DNA from: Diadophis punctatus similis | Lineage: Eukaryota > Chordata > Lepidosauria > Squamata > Dipsadidae | Assembly (NCBI GenBank): GCA_023053685.1 | Contig: JALIGW010000010.1 | Location: forward strand, 12,694,919 to 12,758,918 | Length of the DNA stretch: 64,000 nucleotides | Direction: 5' to 3' | Part shown: piece by piece, positions 11,303-22,067 of the stretch | How the letters are laid out: every line of letters begins with the position of its first letter | Numbering within the stretch: position 1 is the first letter of the stretch | Made by a program: the position numbers and the translations under genes | Notes under the pieces: generated by a model | The model's input: only the letters and a program-made list of their open reading frames with translations | What the model was told of the DNA's origin: nothing | Databases searched by the model: none

Positions 11303-11316
11303 CTGGGCCCATAACC
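11303..11316 (-). other. Primer-binding site, initiator tRNA-Met anticodon arm type
   Basis: GGTTATGGGCCCAG on the minus strand is complementary to the anticodon stem-loop of eukaryotic initiator tRNA-Met (CTGGGCCCATAACC), not to the tRNA 3' end. This half-tRNA priming is known from Drosophila copia. The site lies two bases inside the palindromic terminus. The same site occurs at 14825-14838 and 20043-20056. Confidence 0.88.
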
Positions 11317-11318
11317 AG

Positions 11319-11380
11319 TGTTAATGTATTAGCAGAGTATTCCTTGGTAACACAAGGAATACTCTGCTAATACATTAACA
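11319..11380. repeat. 62-bp perfect palindrome replacing the 5' LTR of copia A
   Basis: Two 28-bp arms, starting TGTTAATG and ending CATTAACA, flank a 6-bp loop GTAACA. The inner arm is the normal U5 end of the LTR next to the primer-binding site. The outer arm plus loop is an inverted copy of the U5 end of A's own 3' LTR, including the CCTTG..CAAGG hairpin found at 1625-1640. The palindrome is followed directly by the AGACG target duplication, so it was already the end of the DNA that integrated. Confidence 0.95.
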
Positions 11381-11385
11381 AGACG

Positions 11386-13881
11386 CTCCTTCTGAAGTTG
11401 GACAAGGGTTCAGGTGGGCCTTCTGCTAACGTACTTGCCTCCTAGCTGCGTGGTGAAGGCCCTGCCTGTTCTGCTTGAGGCGATAGCCGGGCTGGCGATT
11501 GAGTTCCCCAGGTTGATGGTGCTGGGGGACTTTAACCTGCCATCGCCAAGCGAAACCTCGGAGGCAGTCCAGGAGTTCATGGCTTCCATGACAACCATAG
11601 ACCTGACCCAAGTAGTTCAGGGTCCGACTCATGAGGGTGGTCACACACTTGACCTTGTGTTTCTCTCGGGGCAGTGGAGAGATGATCTGAGGCTGAGGGG
11701 TTTAGTCACAATACCCTTGTCGTGGTCAGATCATTTCCTTCTGAGGTTGGATTTCATGGCACCACTCCTCCACCGCAAGGAGGCGGGACCGATTAAGTGG
11801 TTCCGCCCCAGGCGCCTAATGGAATCCGAAGGATTTCAGAGGGAACTTGGAGAAATACCTGAATCCCTGGTACACAATTCATCTGAGGCTCTAGTGGCTG
11901 CCTGGAACCGGGCAGCGACAGGGGCTTTAGATCGGATTGTGCCTTTCCGGCCTCTCCGTGGCAGCGGATCCAGGAGGGCTGCTTGGCTGCTTGAATCTGA
12001 CCGGACACTTTTAAGAACTTGCATTAAGTCTTACTTAGTGGTGATACGAGCGGCAAAATTTTTGCATTTTTCCGCCCTTATTGCGTCCGCCGACTCCTGC
12101 CCAGCCGCCTTGTTTAGGGTGACTCACTCCCGTCTTGCAAAGGAGGGTGGCGAAGAACCCTTGCAGGGCAGAGCTGAGGAATTTTCTCAGTTTCTAGCAG
12201 ATAAAGTCATTCAGATTCGGACAGACCTGGACTCCATTTGGACAGGGCAGGCCGAGATGACAGGGGCGAGTCTTAGTCCTGTTATATGGGAGGAGTTTGA
12301 GCCTATCACTCCTGATGATGTGGACAAGGCCATAGGAGCGATGAGCGCCTCCACTTGTTTATTGGACCCGTGCCCCTCCTGGCTGGTTTCAGCCAGCAGG
12401 GAGGTGACACGTGGCTGGCTCCAGGCTGTTGTGATCGCATCTTTGAGAGAGGGGTCTGTCCCGCAGCCCTTAAAAGCTGCGGTGGTGAGGCCCCTCCTCA
12501 AGAAGCCTTTTCTGGACCCAGCGGATTTAAAGAACTTCCGTCCAGTCTCCAACTTACCCTTCGTGGGTAAAGTTGTTGAGAAAGTGGTGTCGCTCCCAAC
12601 TCCTGCGGTTATTGGAGGACACTGATTATCTGGATCCCTTTCAATCGGGTTTCAGGCGCGGCTACAGTACGGAGACTGCTTTGGTCGCTCTGATGGATGA
12701 TCTCTGGCGAGCCCGGGATGGAGGTTATTCCTCCATCCTGGTGTTACTTGACCTCTCAGCGGCTTTCGATACCATCGATCATGGTATCCTTCTGCGTCAT
12801 CTCGGGGAGGTGGGAGTGGGGGGCACCGTTCTACGGTGGTTCTCCTACCTCTCCGACAGGACGCAGTCGGTGTTGACAGGAGGGCAGAGGTCAGCCCCTA
12901 GGCCCCTGGTTTGCGGGGTGCCACAGGGCTCGGTCCTCTCGCCCATCCTGTTTAACATTTACATGAAACCGCTGGGTGAGATCATCCGACGACACAGGGT
13001 GAGGTATCAGCAGTATGCTGACGATACCCAGTTGTACATCTCCACCTTGTGTCAGTTCAGTGAAGCAGTTGATGTAATGTGCCGCTGCCTGGATGATGTG
13101 AGGGTCTGGATGGGAGTGAATAGACTCAGGCTCAACCCTGACAAGACTGAGTGGCTCTGAATATTGCCCCCCAAGGACTATGTCGACTGTCCTTCCTTGG
13201 TTCTCGGGGGAGAAAAATTGACTCCCTCAGAACAGGTTCGCAATTTGGGTGTTCTCCTAGACCCACAGCTAAAATTGGAGCAACATCTTTCAGCTGTGGC
13301 TAGGGGGACCTTTGCACAGATCCGTCTTGTGCACCAATTGCGACCTTACTTGGAGAGGGAGACTTTGCTCACAGTCACTCATGTCCTTGTCACCTCACGG
13401 CTGGACTACTGTAACGCGCTCTACATGGGGCTACCCTTGAAGAGCATCCGGAGAGTACAACTGGTACAGAATGCAGCTGCGCGTATACCAAGATACACCC
13501 ATGTAACACTCATTCTCCGCCATCTGCATTGGTTGCCCATTAGTCTCCAGTCGCAATTTAAGGTGTTGGTTTTGACCTTTAAAGCCCTATATGGCTCAGG
13601 GTCAGGTTACCTTTGGGACCGCATCCTGCCACATACTTCCCTACGACCAGTTAGGTCCCACAGAGTAGGCCTCCTCCGGGTCCCATCAGCCAAACAATGT
13701 CGGTTGGCGGGCCCACGGGGGAGAGCCTTCTCTGTGGGTGCCCCATCTCTCTGGAACCAACTCCCACCAGAGATCCGGACTATCCCCACCCTACTGGCCT
13801 TCTGCAAAGCAGTAAAAACATGGCTCCTCCGGCAGGCGGGGTAAAGAGGGGATTCCCCCATGTATGAATGGTTTTTTGTTT
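11386..13881 (+). pseudogene. L2-clade LINE, 3' part, left arm of inverted duplication
   Basis: This continues the L2 of 1-1596 after copia A. The endonuclease part shows VLGDFNLPSPSET, a HTLDLVF block and SWSDHFLL. The RT shows FQSGFRRGYSTETALV, LLDLSAAFDTIDHG, VPQGSVLSPILFNIY and the catalytic YADDTQLY. The C-terminal block ending SLWNQLPPEIR follows. The frame is broken by a shift near 12600 and an in-frame TGA at 13158-13160; both breaks are also in the copy at 17285-19973. A deletion of roughly 58 bp near 11987 and one of 12 bp near 13485 occur only here. The element stops abruptly at 13881, before its 3' tail, where it joins a hAT MITE. Confidence 0.92.
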
Positions 13882-14089
13882 AGCCTGGGGAGGGGAAAAA
13901 CGGGCCTATTGGGCCCACCAGAAGTTGGGAAATGGGCAATTTCTGGCCTCCAGAGGGCCTCTGGGGGGACAGGGGAGGCGGTTTTCACCTTTCCTAGGCA
14001 TTGAATTATGGTATCGGCACTCACGCATGCGCGATAGCACCCGCGCCCGCGCTTTCGGCACCCGAGGAAAAAAAGGTTCGCCATCACTG
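13882..14089 (-). mobile_element. hAT MITE, truncated (partial copy of the one at 27201)
   Basis: It holds one terminus (GGTTCGCCATCACTG) next to ATATAGGC, the same target duplication as the complete copy at 27201-27621 read in reverse. The other half is missing, because the L2 3' part joins it directly at 13881/13882 with no evident microhomology. This is a rearrangement junction and not a transposition. Confidence 0.85.
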
Positions 14090-14840
14090 ATATAGGCAGT
14101 TGAAGACAGTTTTTCTTCCTGTGGTTGTTTCTCTCTCAGTTGTTTTCTATCTTGCCTTCTTCTAGACTCTTCTAACAGTCTTCCTATTATGCCAGTCAAT
14201 GTCAGTTCATCTCTGGTCAAAACTTCCAGTGAAGACACATAATCATCATAAGAGTCATCCAAAGAAGAAAGAATAATATAAACTTGATGCAACTCTGAGA
14301 AAATCAGTTCTTTTTCATGTAGCTCTTGTAATGTTCTCTTCATAAACTCCAAATGAGCTAACATGTCACCACCTTTTAACAAACGTGCTCTGAACAGTTT
14401 ATGTGTAAGGTGTATGTGCGCACCAACACTATCTCGAACATAAAGTCTCTTTAAGGTACTTCAACACTTGGCAGCAGAATCTTCACCATGAATATGGACC
14501 AGTTGCCGATCACTCAGTGTCAGTCCAATAATACTAAGAGCCTTTTCATTATCCCGGTTAAAGTCAGCTATTTTCTTCTTATCTTCATCATTTGTTGGAT
14601 CCCAAGCTGTTATATCAGGTGGATTATTAACCACAGTCCATAATCCTTCTTTACGCAAAAGTAAGCTGCACTTCATAGACCAGGAAACATAGTTAGTTCC
14701 ATCTAACCTGGTTATCAGGGATAAGCTAGTTGACTGTTCTTGTGCCATTGTTAATTTAACAGTAAACCACAAGTTAGCTGTCTGAGTATGAAACTGAATA
14801 TTCACACTAACTCTCAATATCTCTCTGGGCCCATAACCAG
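14090..14840 (-). pseudogene. copia B gag 5' part with primer-binding site
   Basis: Minus-strand gag, starting MAQEQSTS at about 14750 and ending at the MITE junction. An in-frame stop follows DSAAKC and splits the frame. The initiator tRNA-Met primer-binding site lies at 14825-14838. Residue differences (HIHGEDS, FRARLLKGG) group it with the copy at 20134 and set it apart from copia A (HICGEDS, FRACLLKGG). It is the 5' portion of a second insertion whose 3' portion is at 27630-30759. Confidence 0.88.
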
Positions 14841-15731
14841 TGTTAATGTATTAGCAGCGTATTCCTTGTGCATACAGAAACGTTTAGATTGAGATCAGTT
14901 GTGAATAAGTACTCAGCCACACACAGATACACTAACTTGAGTTAAAGTTTACTTTAAGAAATTGCATTTTCTTATAAACAGTCCAAAGTCATACACTTAA
15001 TAGTCATAATAACAATCCAAATATTATCAAGTACAAATACATTTTAGCTATAATACATAACTACAACACAGAGAGAAATGCAGAGCACACATACACAATG
15101 TCTTGCTCTAGTGAGTAGCAGAGAACACAGAATGAGTAGCAGAGACAAAGACAAACAGAGAGGGACTCCCAGAGAAATAAGCTGCGAACTCTAGCTCCCT
15201 CTTGTGGCAGTCTGCAACACCTCAGCTAAACAGACATAGCTCTATTAAAAACTAAACATATATTGTCTACACCAGTGATGGCGAACCTATGGCACGGGTG
15301 CCACAGGTGGCACGCGGAGCCATATCTGCCAGCACGCGAGCCGTTGCCCTAGCTCAGCTCCAGCGCGCATGTGCGTGCACGCCAGCTGATTTTTGGCTCA
15401 CGTGGAGACTCTGGGAGGGCGATTTTGGCCTCCAGAGGGCCTCCGGGGTGGTGGGGGGGGAGGGTTTTCGCCCTCCCCAAGCTCTAAGAAAGCCTCTGGA
15501 GCCTGGGGAGGGCAAAAAATGGGCCTACTGGGCCCACTGGAAGTCGGGAAACGGGGAGTGGGGGGGGTCACACACGCATGCGCAGGGGGGTGAGGCAAGT
15601 GGGAAGCTTTGAATTATGGGTGTGGGCACGCATGCATGTGCGATAGCATGTGCGCGCACTATTTTGGCACCCTAGGAAAAAAAGGTTCGCCATCACTGGT
15701 CTACACAATCGTTATGGTCAGAGACCTAACA
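14841..15731 (-). repeat. 5' LTR of copia B, interrupted by a hAT MITE
   Basis: A full LTR from CATTAACA (right end when read on the minus strand) to TGTTAGG, about 457 bp without the inserted MITE. It lacks the hairpin insertion of the A lineage. The outer flank is GTTTC (15732-15736), the complement of the GAAAC that follows the LTR at 30759. These are therefore the two ends of one original insertion. Confidence 0.9.
15273..15698. mobile_element. hAT-type MITE in copia B LTR
   Basis: A 426-bp non-autonomous element with termini CAGTGATGGCGAACC and GGTTCGCCATCACTG. It is flanked by the 8-bp duplication GTCTACAC (15265-15272 and 15699-15706), typical of hAT. The uninterrupted LTR at 30310 shows the empty site. 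No coding capacity. Confidence 0.93.
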
Positions 15732-15736
15732 GTTTC

Positions 15737-17283
15737 TAAATTTAATTCCATTAACACATTATACAACCTTTCTATATGCATTTAACTGTTATCTTTTATT
15801 TATATTGTCAAATTGTCATCTTACTGCAAAATACCAATTTTTGATCTTCTCTCCATCTGGCCTACGACTAGCCATACTGAAACCAAATTCTAGTTGTTCT
15901 TCTTCTCACTTGACCTTTAGATCTAACTCTTCCACCCACTTGTAGTTTAGTAATTTCTTGAGTTGTCAACTTGAATTGTTGTTCTCTTGATTCTTCCTTA
16001 CATATAGCTGCTGCTCTGGTCTGACTCTGATCCTTTATCTCTACTTGTATATCAAATACATCCAAATTGTAAACATCACTCTGGTTCTGTAAATCACCTT
16101 GACTCATCAAAGCTCCTCCCATTTGAACTACTGTCGACGACTCTTCTCTCTCTCCTTCCATTACTTCCTTCATTCTTCTTCCTTCTGTTATTTTGGATAT
16201 CTCGGCCTTTAACACTTTTACATAAAAATCTCTTGCTTTCCATATCGTATTGAGCCGATATCTCTTTCCCAGATGTATCACCGCTATACCAGCTGGAGCT
16301 TCCCATCTATACTTTATTTGCTGTTTTTTCAATTCATCCACCAGAAAGGCGTAATCCTTTCTGGCTCTCAACATTTTGGGAGGAATTTCTTTCATTGTCA
16401 TCACCTCCTGTCTATCTACCTGAAGCTTATTCTTAAAAGTCGCCTGTATGATTTCATTACGTAATGTCCTTGCAGTAAAATATATTACAATATCTCTTGG
16501 TAGATGTTTCTGTTTAGCCACCCAAGAATTGGCATGATATATCTTGTCAATCTGCATACCCAATTCCTCTTTTGTCGCCCCTAACATTTGCACAAATGCC
16601 TTCAACATCATTTCTTTTAGGTTTTCTTGTTTGTTCTCCTTTACACCTCTTACTCTTAAAGCAAACTCCATATTTCTATATTGAATCATTAATACCTCAG
16701 CTTCATGCTTTTCAATTTTATTTTGAATCTCTCCTATATCGTCACCCAAAGTTGTCACAGATTGTCTAATTTCTTCCACCTCCTCTTCCAAAATTTCCAT
16801 ATTTTCTACAAGTCCTTTAAATACCAATAACATATCTTCCCTTAATTGCTGGTTCCGAGTTACAATCTCCTCTGAAAGAGCCTGTATTTTTTCATTAATT
16901 TCATTAATTTTTAGATTAAACTCCATAAGAAGTTCACCCTTCATGGCTTTTAAAGCTTCTTGTAACTTTCCAAACATTAAAGTCTGTGGGGGTGTTGAAT
17001 AAACAATAGGTTGCATTCTTGAAATATGAGCAGGAGGACTATCAAATCCTTTGTTAAAAACAGTCTTTCCAGATTTTGAGGCCATTTGAAATTTAAAATT
17101 AGACTTTTTATTTTACTCCAAAGTCAGAAAGAAAAGAGAAAGTTCATCAAAGTCAGGCGTTTTCATGCGGAGGGATGCTAGCGAAAGGAAACTTTCCTTT
17201 TAACTTTCACTTTTCACGCCCTTTTAAACTTCAGTCGCCATTTTGTTGCTCATTAACTCAATTAGTTTGTCACTTCCAAAATG
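15737..17283 (-). mobile_element. HAL1-like copy 2, 5' part (leader, ORF1, start of 3' UTR)
   Basis: Minus-strand element with a short GC-poor leader, ORF1 and about 130 bases of 3' UTR, then the copia B insertion. Its 3' UTR and poly(A) end resume at 30765-31632 on the plus strand, because the intervening block has been inverted. It borders the tail of an L2 at about 17284. Compared with copy 1 its leader is truncated to about 200 bases. Confidence 0.82.
15868..17085 (-). CDS. L1-type ORF1 protein, intact (HAL1-like copy 2)
   Basis: An uninterrupted 405-codon frame starting MASKSGKTVF. Residues about 45-140 form a long heptad-rich coiled coil with many K, E, L and I. The RRM-like block includes FALRVRGVKEN near residue 150 and LPRDIVIYFTARTLRNEI near 200. 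The C-terminal domain includes IPPKMLRARKDYAFL and GKRYRLNTIWKARDF, and a charged tail ends in a basic patch. This is the L1 ORF1p layout (trimer, nucleic-acid chaperone). No ORF2 follows. Expression would need a promoter; the leader is short and the 3' UTR has been moved away, so it may be inert despite the open frame. Confidence 0.85.
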   Translation of the reverse strand: MASKSGKTVFNKGFDSPPAHISRMQPIVYSTPPQTLMFGKLQEALKAMKGELLMEFNLKINEINEKIQALSEEIVTRNQQLREDMLLVFKGLVENMEILEEEVEEIRQSVTTLGDDIGEIQNKIEKHEAEVLMIQYRNMEFALRVRGVKENKQENLKEMMLKAFVQMLGATKEELGMQIDKIYHANSWVAKQKHLPRDIVIYFTARTLRNEIIQATFKNKLQVDRQEVMTMKEIPPKMLRARKDYAFLVDELKKQQIKYRWEAPAGIAVIHLGKRYRLNTIWKARDFYVKVLKAEISKITEGRRMKEVMEGEREESSTVVQMGGALMSQGDLQNQSDVYNLDVFDIQVEIKDQSQTRAAAICKEESREQQFKLTTQEITKLQVGGRVRSKGQVRRRTTRIWFQYG

Positions 17284-17284
17284 A

Positions 17285-19973
17285 GAATTTAATTTAATTT
17301 AATTTAAAGTTCTTATAAGCCGCCCAATCCCGTAGGACTCAGGGCAGCGTACAACAGAGATAAGAACGGGACAATAAAATAGCATTTAAAAACATTACAT
17401 TGCATTTAAAAAACAAAAAACCATTCATACATGGGGGAATCCCCTCTTCACCCCGCCTGCCGGAAGAGCCATGTTTTTACTGCTTTGCAGAAGGCCAGTA
17501 GGGTGGGGATAGTCCGGATCTCTGGTGGGAGTTGGTTCCAGAGAGATGGGGCACCCACAGAGAAGGCTCTCCCCCGTGGGCCCGCCAACCGACATTGTTT
17601 GGCTGATGGGACACGGAGGAGGCCTACTCTGTGGGACCTAACTGGTCGTAGGGAGGTATGTGGCAGGATGCGGTCCCAAAGGTAACCTGACCCTGAGCCA
17701 TATAGGGCTTTAAAGGTCAAAACCAACACCTTAAATTGCGACCGGAGACTAATGGGCAACCAATGCAGATGGCGGAGAATGAGTGTTACGTGGGTGTATC
17801 TTGGTATACCCACCACAGCTCGCGCAGCTGCATTCTGTACCAGTTGTACTCTCCGGATGCTCTTCAAGGGTAGCCCCATGTAGAGCGCGTTACAGTAGTC
17901 CAGCCGTGAGGTGACAAGGACATGAGTGACTGTGAGCAAAGTCTCCCTCTCCAAGTAAGGTCGCAATTGGTGCACAAGACGGATCTGTGCAAAGGTCCCC
18001 CTAGCCACAGCTGAAAGATGTTGCTCCAATTTTAGCTGTGGGTCTAGGAGAACACCCAAATTGCGAACCTGTTCTGAGGGAGTCAATTTTTCTCCCCCGA
18101 GAACCAAGGAAGGACAGTCGACATAGTCCTTGGGGGGCAATATTCAGAGCCACTCAGTCTTGTCAGGGTTGAGCCTGAGTCTATTCACTCCCATCCAGAC
18201 CCTCACATCGTCCAGGCAGCGGCACATTACATCAACTGCTTCACTGAACTGACACAGGGTGGAGATATACAACTGGGTATCGTCAGCATACTGCTGATAC
18301 CTCACCCTGTGTCGTCGGATGATCTCACCCAGCGGTTTCATGTAAATGTTAAACAGGATGGGCGAGAGGACCGAGCCCTGTGGCACCCCGCAAACCAGGG
18401 GCCTAGGGGCTGACCTCTGCCCTCCTGTCAACACCGACTGCGTCCTGTCGGAGAGGTAGGAGAACCACCGTAGAATGGTGCCCCCCACTCCCACCTCCCC
18501 GAGATGACGCAGAAGGATACCATGGTCGATGGTATCGAAAGCTGCTGAGAGGTCAAGTAACACCAGGATGGAGGAATAACCTCCATCCCGGGCTCGCCAG
18601 AGATCATCCATCAGAGCGACCAAAGCAGTCTCCGTACTGTAGCCGCGCCTGAAACCCGATTGAAAGGGATCCAGATAATCAGTGTCCTCCAATAACCGCA
18701 GGAGTTGGGAGCGACACCACTTTCTCAACAACTTTACCCACAAAGGGTAAGTTGGAGACTGGACGGAAGTTCTTTAAATCCGCTGGGTCCAGAAAAGGCT
18801 TCTTGAGGAGGGGCCTCACTACCGCAGCTTTTAAGGGCTGCGGGACAGACCCCTCTCTCAAAGATGCGATCACAACAGCCTGGAGCCAGCCACGTGTCAC
18901 CTCCCTGCTGGCTAAAACCAGCCAGGAGGGGCACGGGTCCAATAAACAAGTGGAGGCGCTCATCGCTCCTATGGCCTTGTCCACATCATCAGGAGTGATA
19001 GGCTCAAACTCCTCCCATATAACAGGACTAAGACTCGCCCCTGTCATCTCGGCCTGCCCTGTCCAAATGGAGTCCAGGTCTGTCCGAATCTGAATGACTT
19101 TATCTGCTAGAAACTGAGAAAATTCCTCAGCTCTGCCCTGCAAGGGTTCTTCGCCACCCTCCTTTGCAAGACGGGAGCGAGTCACCCTAAACAGGGCGGC
19201 TGGGCAGGAGTCGGCGGACGCAATAAGGGTGGAAAAATGCAAAAATTTTGCGCTCGTATCACCACTAAGTAAGACTTAATGCAAGTTCTTAAAAGTGTCC
19301 GGTCAGATTCAGCTTTAATAGCTCTCCATCATCGCCCTTTAGGCGCTTCATCTCCCGGAGTCCCTTGGTAAACCAAGCAGCCCTCCTGGATCCGCTGCTA
19401 CGGAGAGGCCGGAAAGGCACAATCCGATCTAAAGCCCCTGTCGCCGCCCGGTTCCAGGCAGCCACTAGAGCCTCAGATGAATTGTGTACCAGGGATTCAG
19501 GTATTTCTCCAAGTTCCCTCTGAAATCCTTCGGATTCCATTAGGCGCCTGGGGCGGAACCACTTAATCGGTCCCGCCTCCTTGCGGTGGAGGAGTGGTGC
19601 CATGAAATCCAACCTCAGAAGGAAATGATCTGACCATGACAAGGGTACTATGACTAAACCCCTCAGCCTCAGATCATCTCTCCACTGCCCCGAGAGAAAC
19701 ACAAGGTCAAGTGTGTGACCACCCTCATGAGTCGGACCCTGAACTACTTGGGTCAGGTCCATGGTTGTCATGGAAGCCATGAACTCCTGGACTGCCTCCG
19801 AGGTTTCGCTTGGCGATGGCAGGTTAAAGTCCCCCAGCACCATCAACCTGGGGAACTCAATCGCCAGCCCGGCTATCGCCTCAAGCAGAACAGGCAGGGC
19901 CTTCACCACGCAACTAGGAGGCAAGTACGTTAGCAGAAGGCCCACCTGAACCCTTGTCCAACTTCAGAAGGAG
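17285..19973 (-). pseudogene. L2-clade LINE, right arm of inverted duplication
   Basis: A minus-strand duplicate of the L2 segment at 11386-13881. It shares the same inactivating breaks (the shift near the start of RT and the TGA after TEWL at 18141-18143) but keeps the 58-bp and 12-bp stretches lost on the left. It also keeps the element's own 3' end: an ATTTA-rich UTR, CCCTGAGTCCTACGGGATTG and an AATTT-repeat tail at about 17285-17310. It runs up to CGTCT (19974-19978), the complement of A's target duplication, and then into the palindromic copia end. Confidence 0.92.
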
Positions 19974-19978
19974 CGTCT

Positions 19979-20040
19979 TGTTAATGTATTAGCAGAGTAT
20001 TCCTTGTGTTACCAAGGAATACTCTGCTAATACATTAACA
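19979..20040. repeat. Second copy of the 62-bp palindrome, inverted
   Basis: An exact reverse complement of 11319-11380, including the loop (TGTTAC here). It has the same CGTCT/AGACG neighbour and the same position relative to the L2 and the primer-binding site (20043-20056). It arose by duplication of the A integration end, not by a second integration. Confidence 0.95.
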
Positions 20041-20133
20041 CTGGTTATGGGCCCAGAGAGATATTGAGAGTTAGTGTGAATATTCAGTTTTCATACTCAG
20101 ACAGCTAACTTGTGGTTTACTGTTAAATTAACA

Positions 20134-20724
20134 ATGGCACAAGAACAGTCAACTAGCTTATCCCTGATAACCAGGTTAGATGGAACTAACTATGTTTCCT
20201 GGTCTATGAAGTGCAGCTTACTTTTGCGTAAAGAAGGATTATGGACTGTGGTTAATAATCCACCTGATATAACAGCTTGGGATCCAACAAATGATGAAGA
20301 TAAGAAGAAAATAGCTGACTTTAACCGGGATAATGAAAAGGCTCTTAGTATTATTGGACTGACACTGAGTGATCGGCAACTGGTCCATATTCATGGTGAA
20401 GATTCTGCTGCCAAGTGTTGGAGTACCTTAAGGAGACTTTATGTTCAAGATAGTGTTGGTGCGCACATACACCTTACACGTAAACTGTTCAGAGCACGTT
20501 TGTTAAAAGGTGGTGACATGTTAGCTCATTTGGAGTTTATGAAGAGAACATTACAAGAGCTACATGAAAAACAACTGATTTTCTCAGAGTTGCATCAAGT
20601 TTATATTATTTTTTCTTCTTTGGATGACTCTTATGATGATTATGTGTCTTCACTGGAAGTTTTGACCAGAGATGAACTGACATTGACTGGCATAATAGGA
20701 AGACTGTTAGAAGAGTCTAGAAGA
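20134..20724 (+). pseudogene. Hybrid copia gag, 5' part
   Basis: Starts at ATG (20134) with MAQEQSTS and runs open to the L1 insertion at 20725. The terminus upstream is the A-type palindrome, but the gag residues (HIHGEDS, FRARLLKGG) are B-like, so the switch between A and B sequence falls in or just upstream of gag. The frame continues after the L1 at 27133, through LREKQPQEEKLSS, up to the MITE at 27201. Confidence 0.88.
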
Positions 20725-22067
20725 GGACTTCCTGTGGTGACGTGGGGTGAAGCAGCTGTAAAGGGACGATCTCCGTCCTCAGAGGCTGCTTTCTTCTTTT
20801 GTTTTTGGAGACCCTTCGGGGCATCGAAGTTTGTAGGACTTGGTTGACAAGAGGGACATCCCAGGCAACAGCGGGGCGAAGGCGTTCGCCCGCTGGGGCG
20901 GAGGGCATCCTCATTATCCGAAATGAAAGCGTCCGTCTCTGCTCTTTGAAGTATGGCGGACCCGAAGCCTCAAAACACCACATAAGAAAAGGAAGCAAAA
21001 ATAATAGCGGATCGCACCTGGAATACCAAACCTAACTCTCACGAAAACTTTGGATTTATAAATGAGGGAGATCTGACCACAAGGACAGGGCAATTAAGGA
21101 GCTCTGTGAGAAAATCAGCGGCGAAAACAAAGAACGAGCAGAAGGACAGGACTCTAAGGAGGAAACAGCACTGTGAATAAACATAACAAAAGAGCTAAAT
21201 TGAGCCCCTGTGGAGGACGTGCAATAGTACCTTTTTGTTATCGGAGGATTACCTGCTGAGAGACAGCAGACCAGAGAAACTGGGGATTCAACACCAGATG
21301 AGAGATCAGAGACGGGAGCGGAGAAACAGCACATGGTGGATGACTTGGCAATTTTGAACGGAACGATCTCTATTACTGAGGCCAGAAGGAAACATCTGAT
21401 TGCAGAATCCAAGGAAATCAAGACCTCTAAAACACTTACAGGATTGCTGAGATCCACTTAATACCAACTGAAACTGGTACCGCTTAAAAAGAACTATATT
21501 ATATAACTTTTTTCTATTTTTCACCTTTGAACACTTATTTCATTTTTATCACCTATTTTACTTTTCACTAAATATCCTGCTATAATTAAATCATCTACCC
21601 TCTCCTCTTCCTATTTATAGATTGTAAAAAAGGGAAAATCTTTAGTGTCTATAAATGTAATATTTTTAATTTTAACTGTAACTTAAATAATATATATATT
21701 TATTTTGAAATAATATTTTTAAGGATCGATTTAAAAGAAATAGGGATATATATTGATTGAATTGTAAAGTCTATAGAGGATACTTTGAACATTAATAGAA
21801 ATATATAAATTGTAATCATAACTATAATTAGATTGGTGAAAATTTTATAAGGAAAACTATATTCTACTGTATAACTCTTTAACGTATCTAAAATATTTAA
21901 TTAGTTATTAATATAAGTACTATAGTAACAGATTATTTATAGATATATTTATATAGAATTTTTGGATAATTGGTACATTTAAGAACATAGAGAACTATAT
22001 CAGTAATTGATAAAACATACAGGATTGATAGAGAACTAAATAATATAACAGGGTAAAAGATTGTTAT

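Larger units (their letters stand above)
1602..11380 (-). mobile_element. Ty1/copia LTR retrotransposon A (nested, non-autonomous now)
   Basis: Complete copia-type insertion in the L2, flanked by the 5-bp duplication AGACG (1597-1601 and 11381-11385). The uninterrupted L2 at 54430 shows a single undivided site here. Read on the minus strand the order is palindromic terminus, primer-binding site, gag, protease, integrase, RT, RNase H, polypurine tract, 3' LTR; integrase before RT is the copia order. Three later insertions break the gag-pol frame: a SINE (2152-2383), an ORF1-only L1 relative (3988-7401) and a TA-flanked element (7984-9583). Without them the element is about 4.5 kb. Its 5' LTR is replaced by a 62-bp palindrome, so it lacks the normal promoter copy. 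Confidence 0.93.

Noticed and set aside
1602..11380. An endogenous retrovirus
   Set aside because: Integrase precedes RT, the primer site is the copia type, and no envelope-like frame is present.
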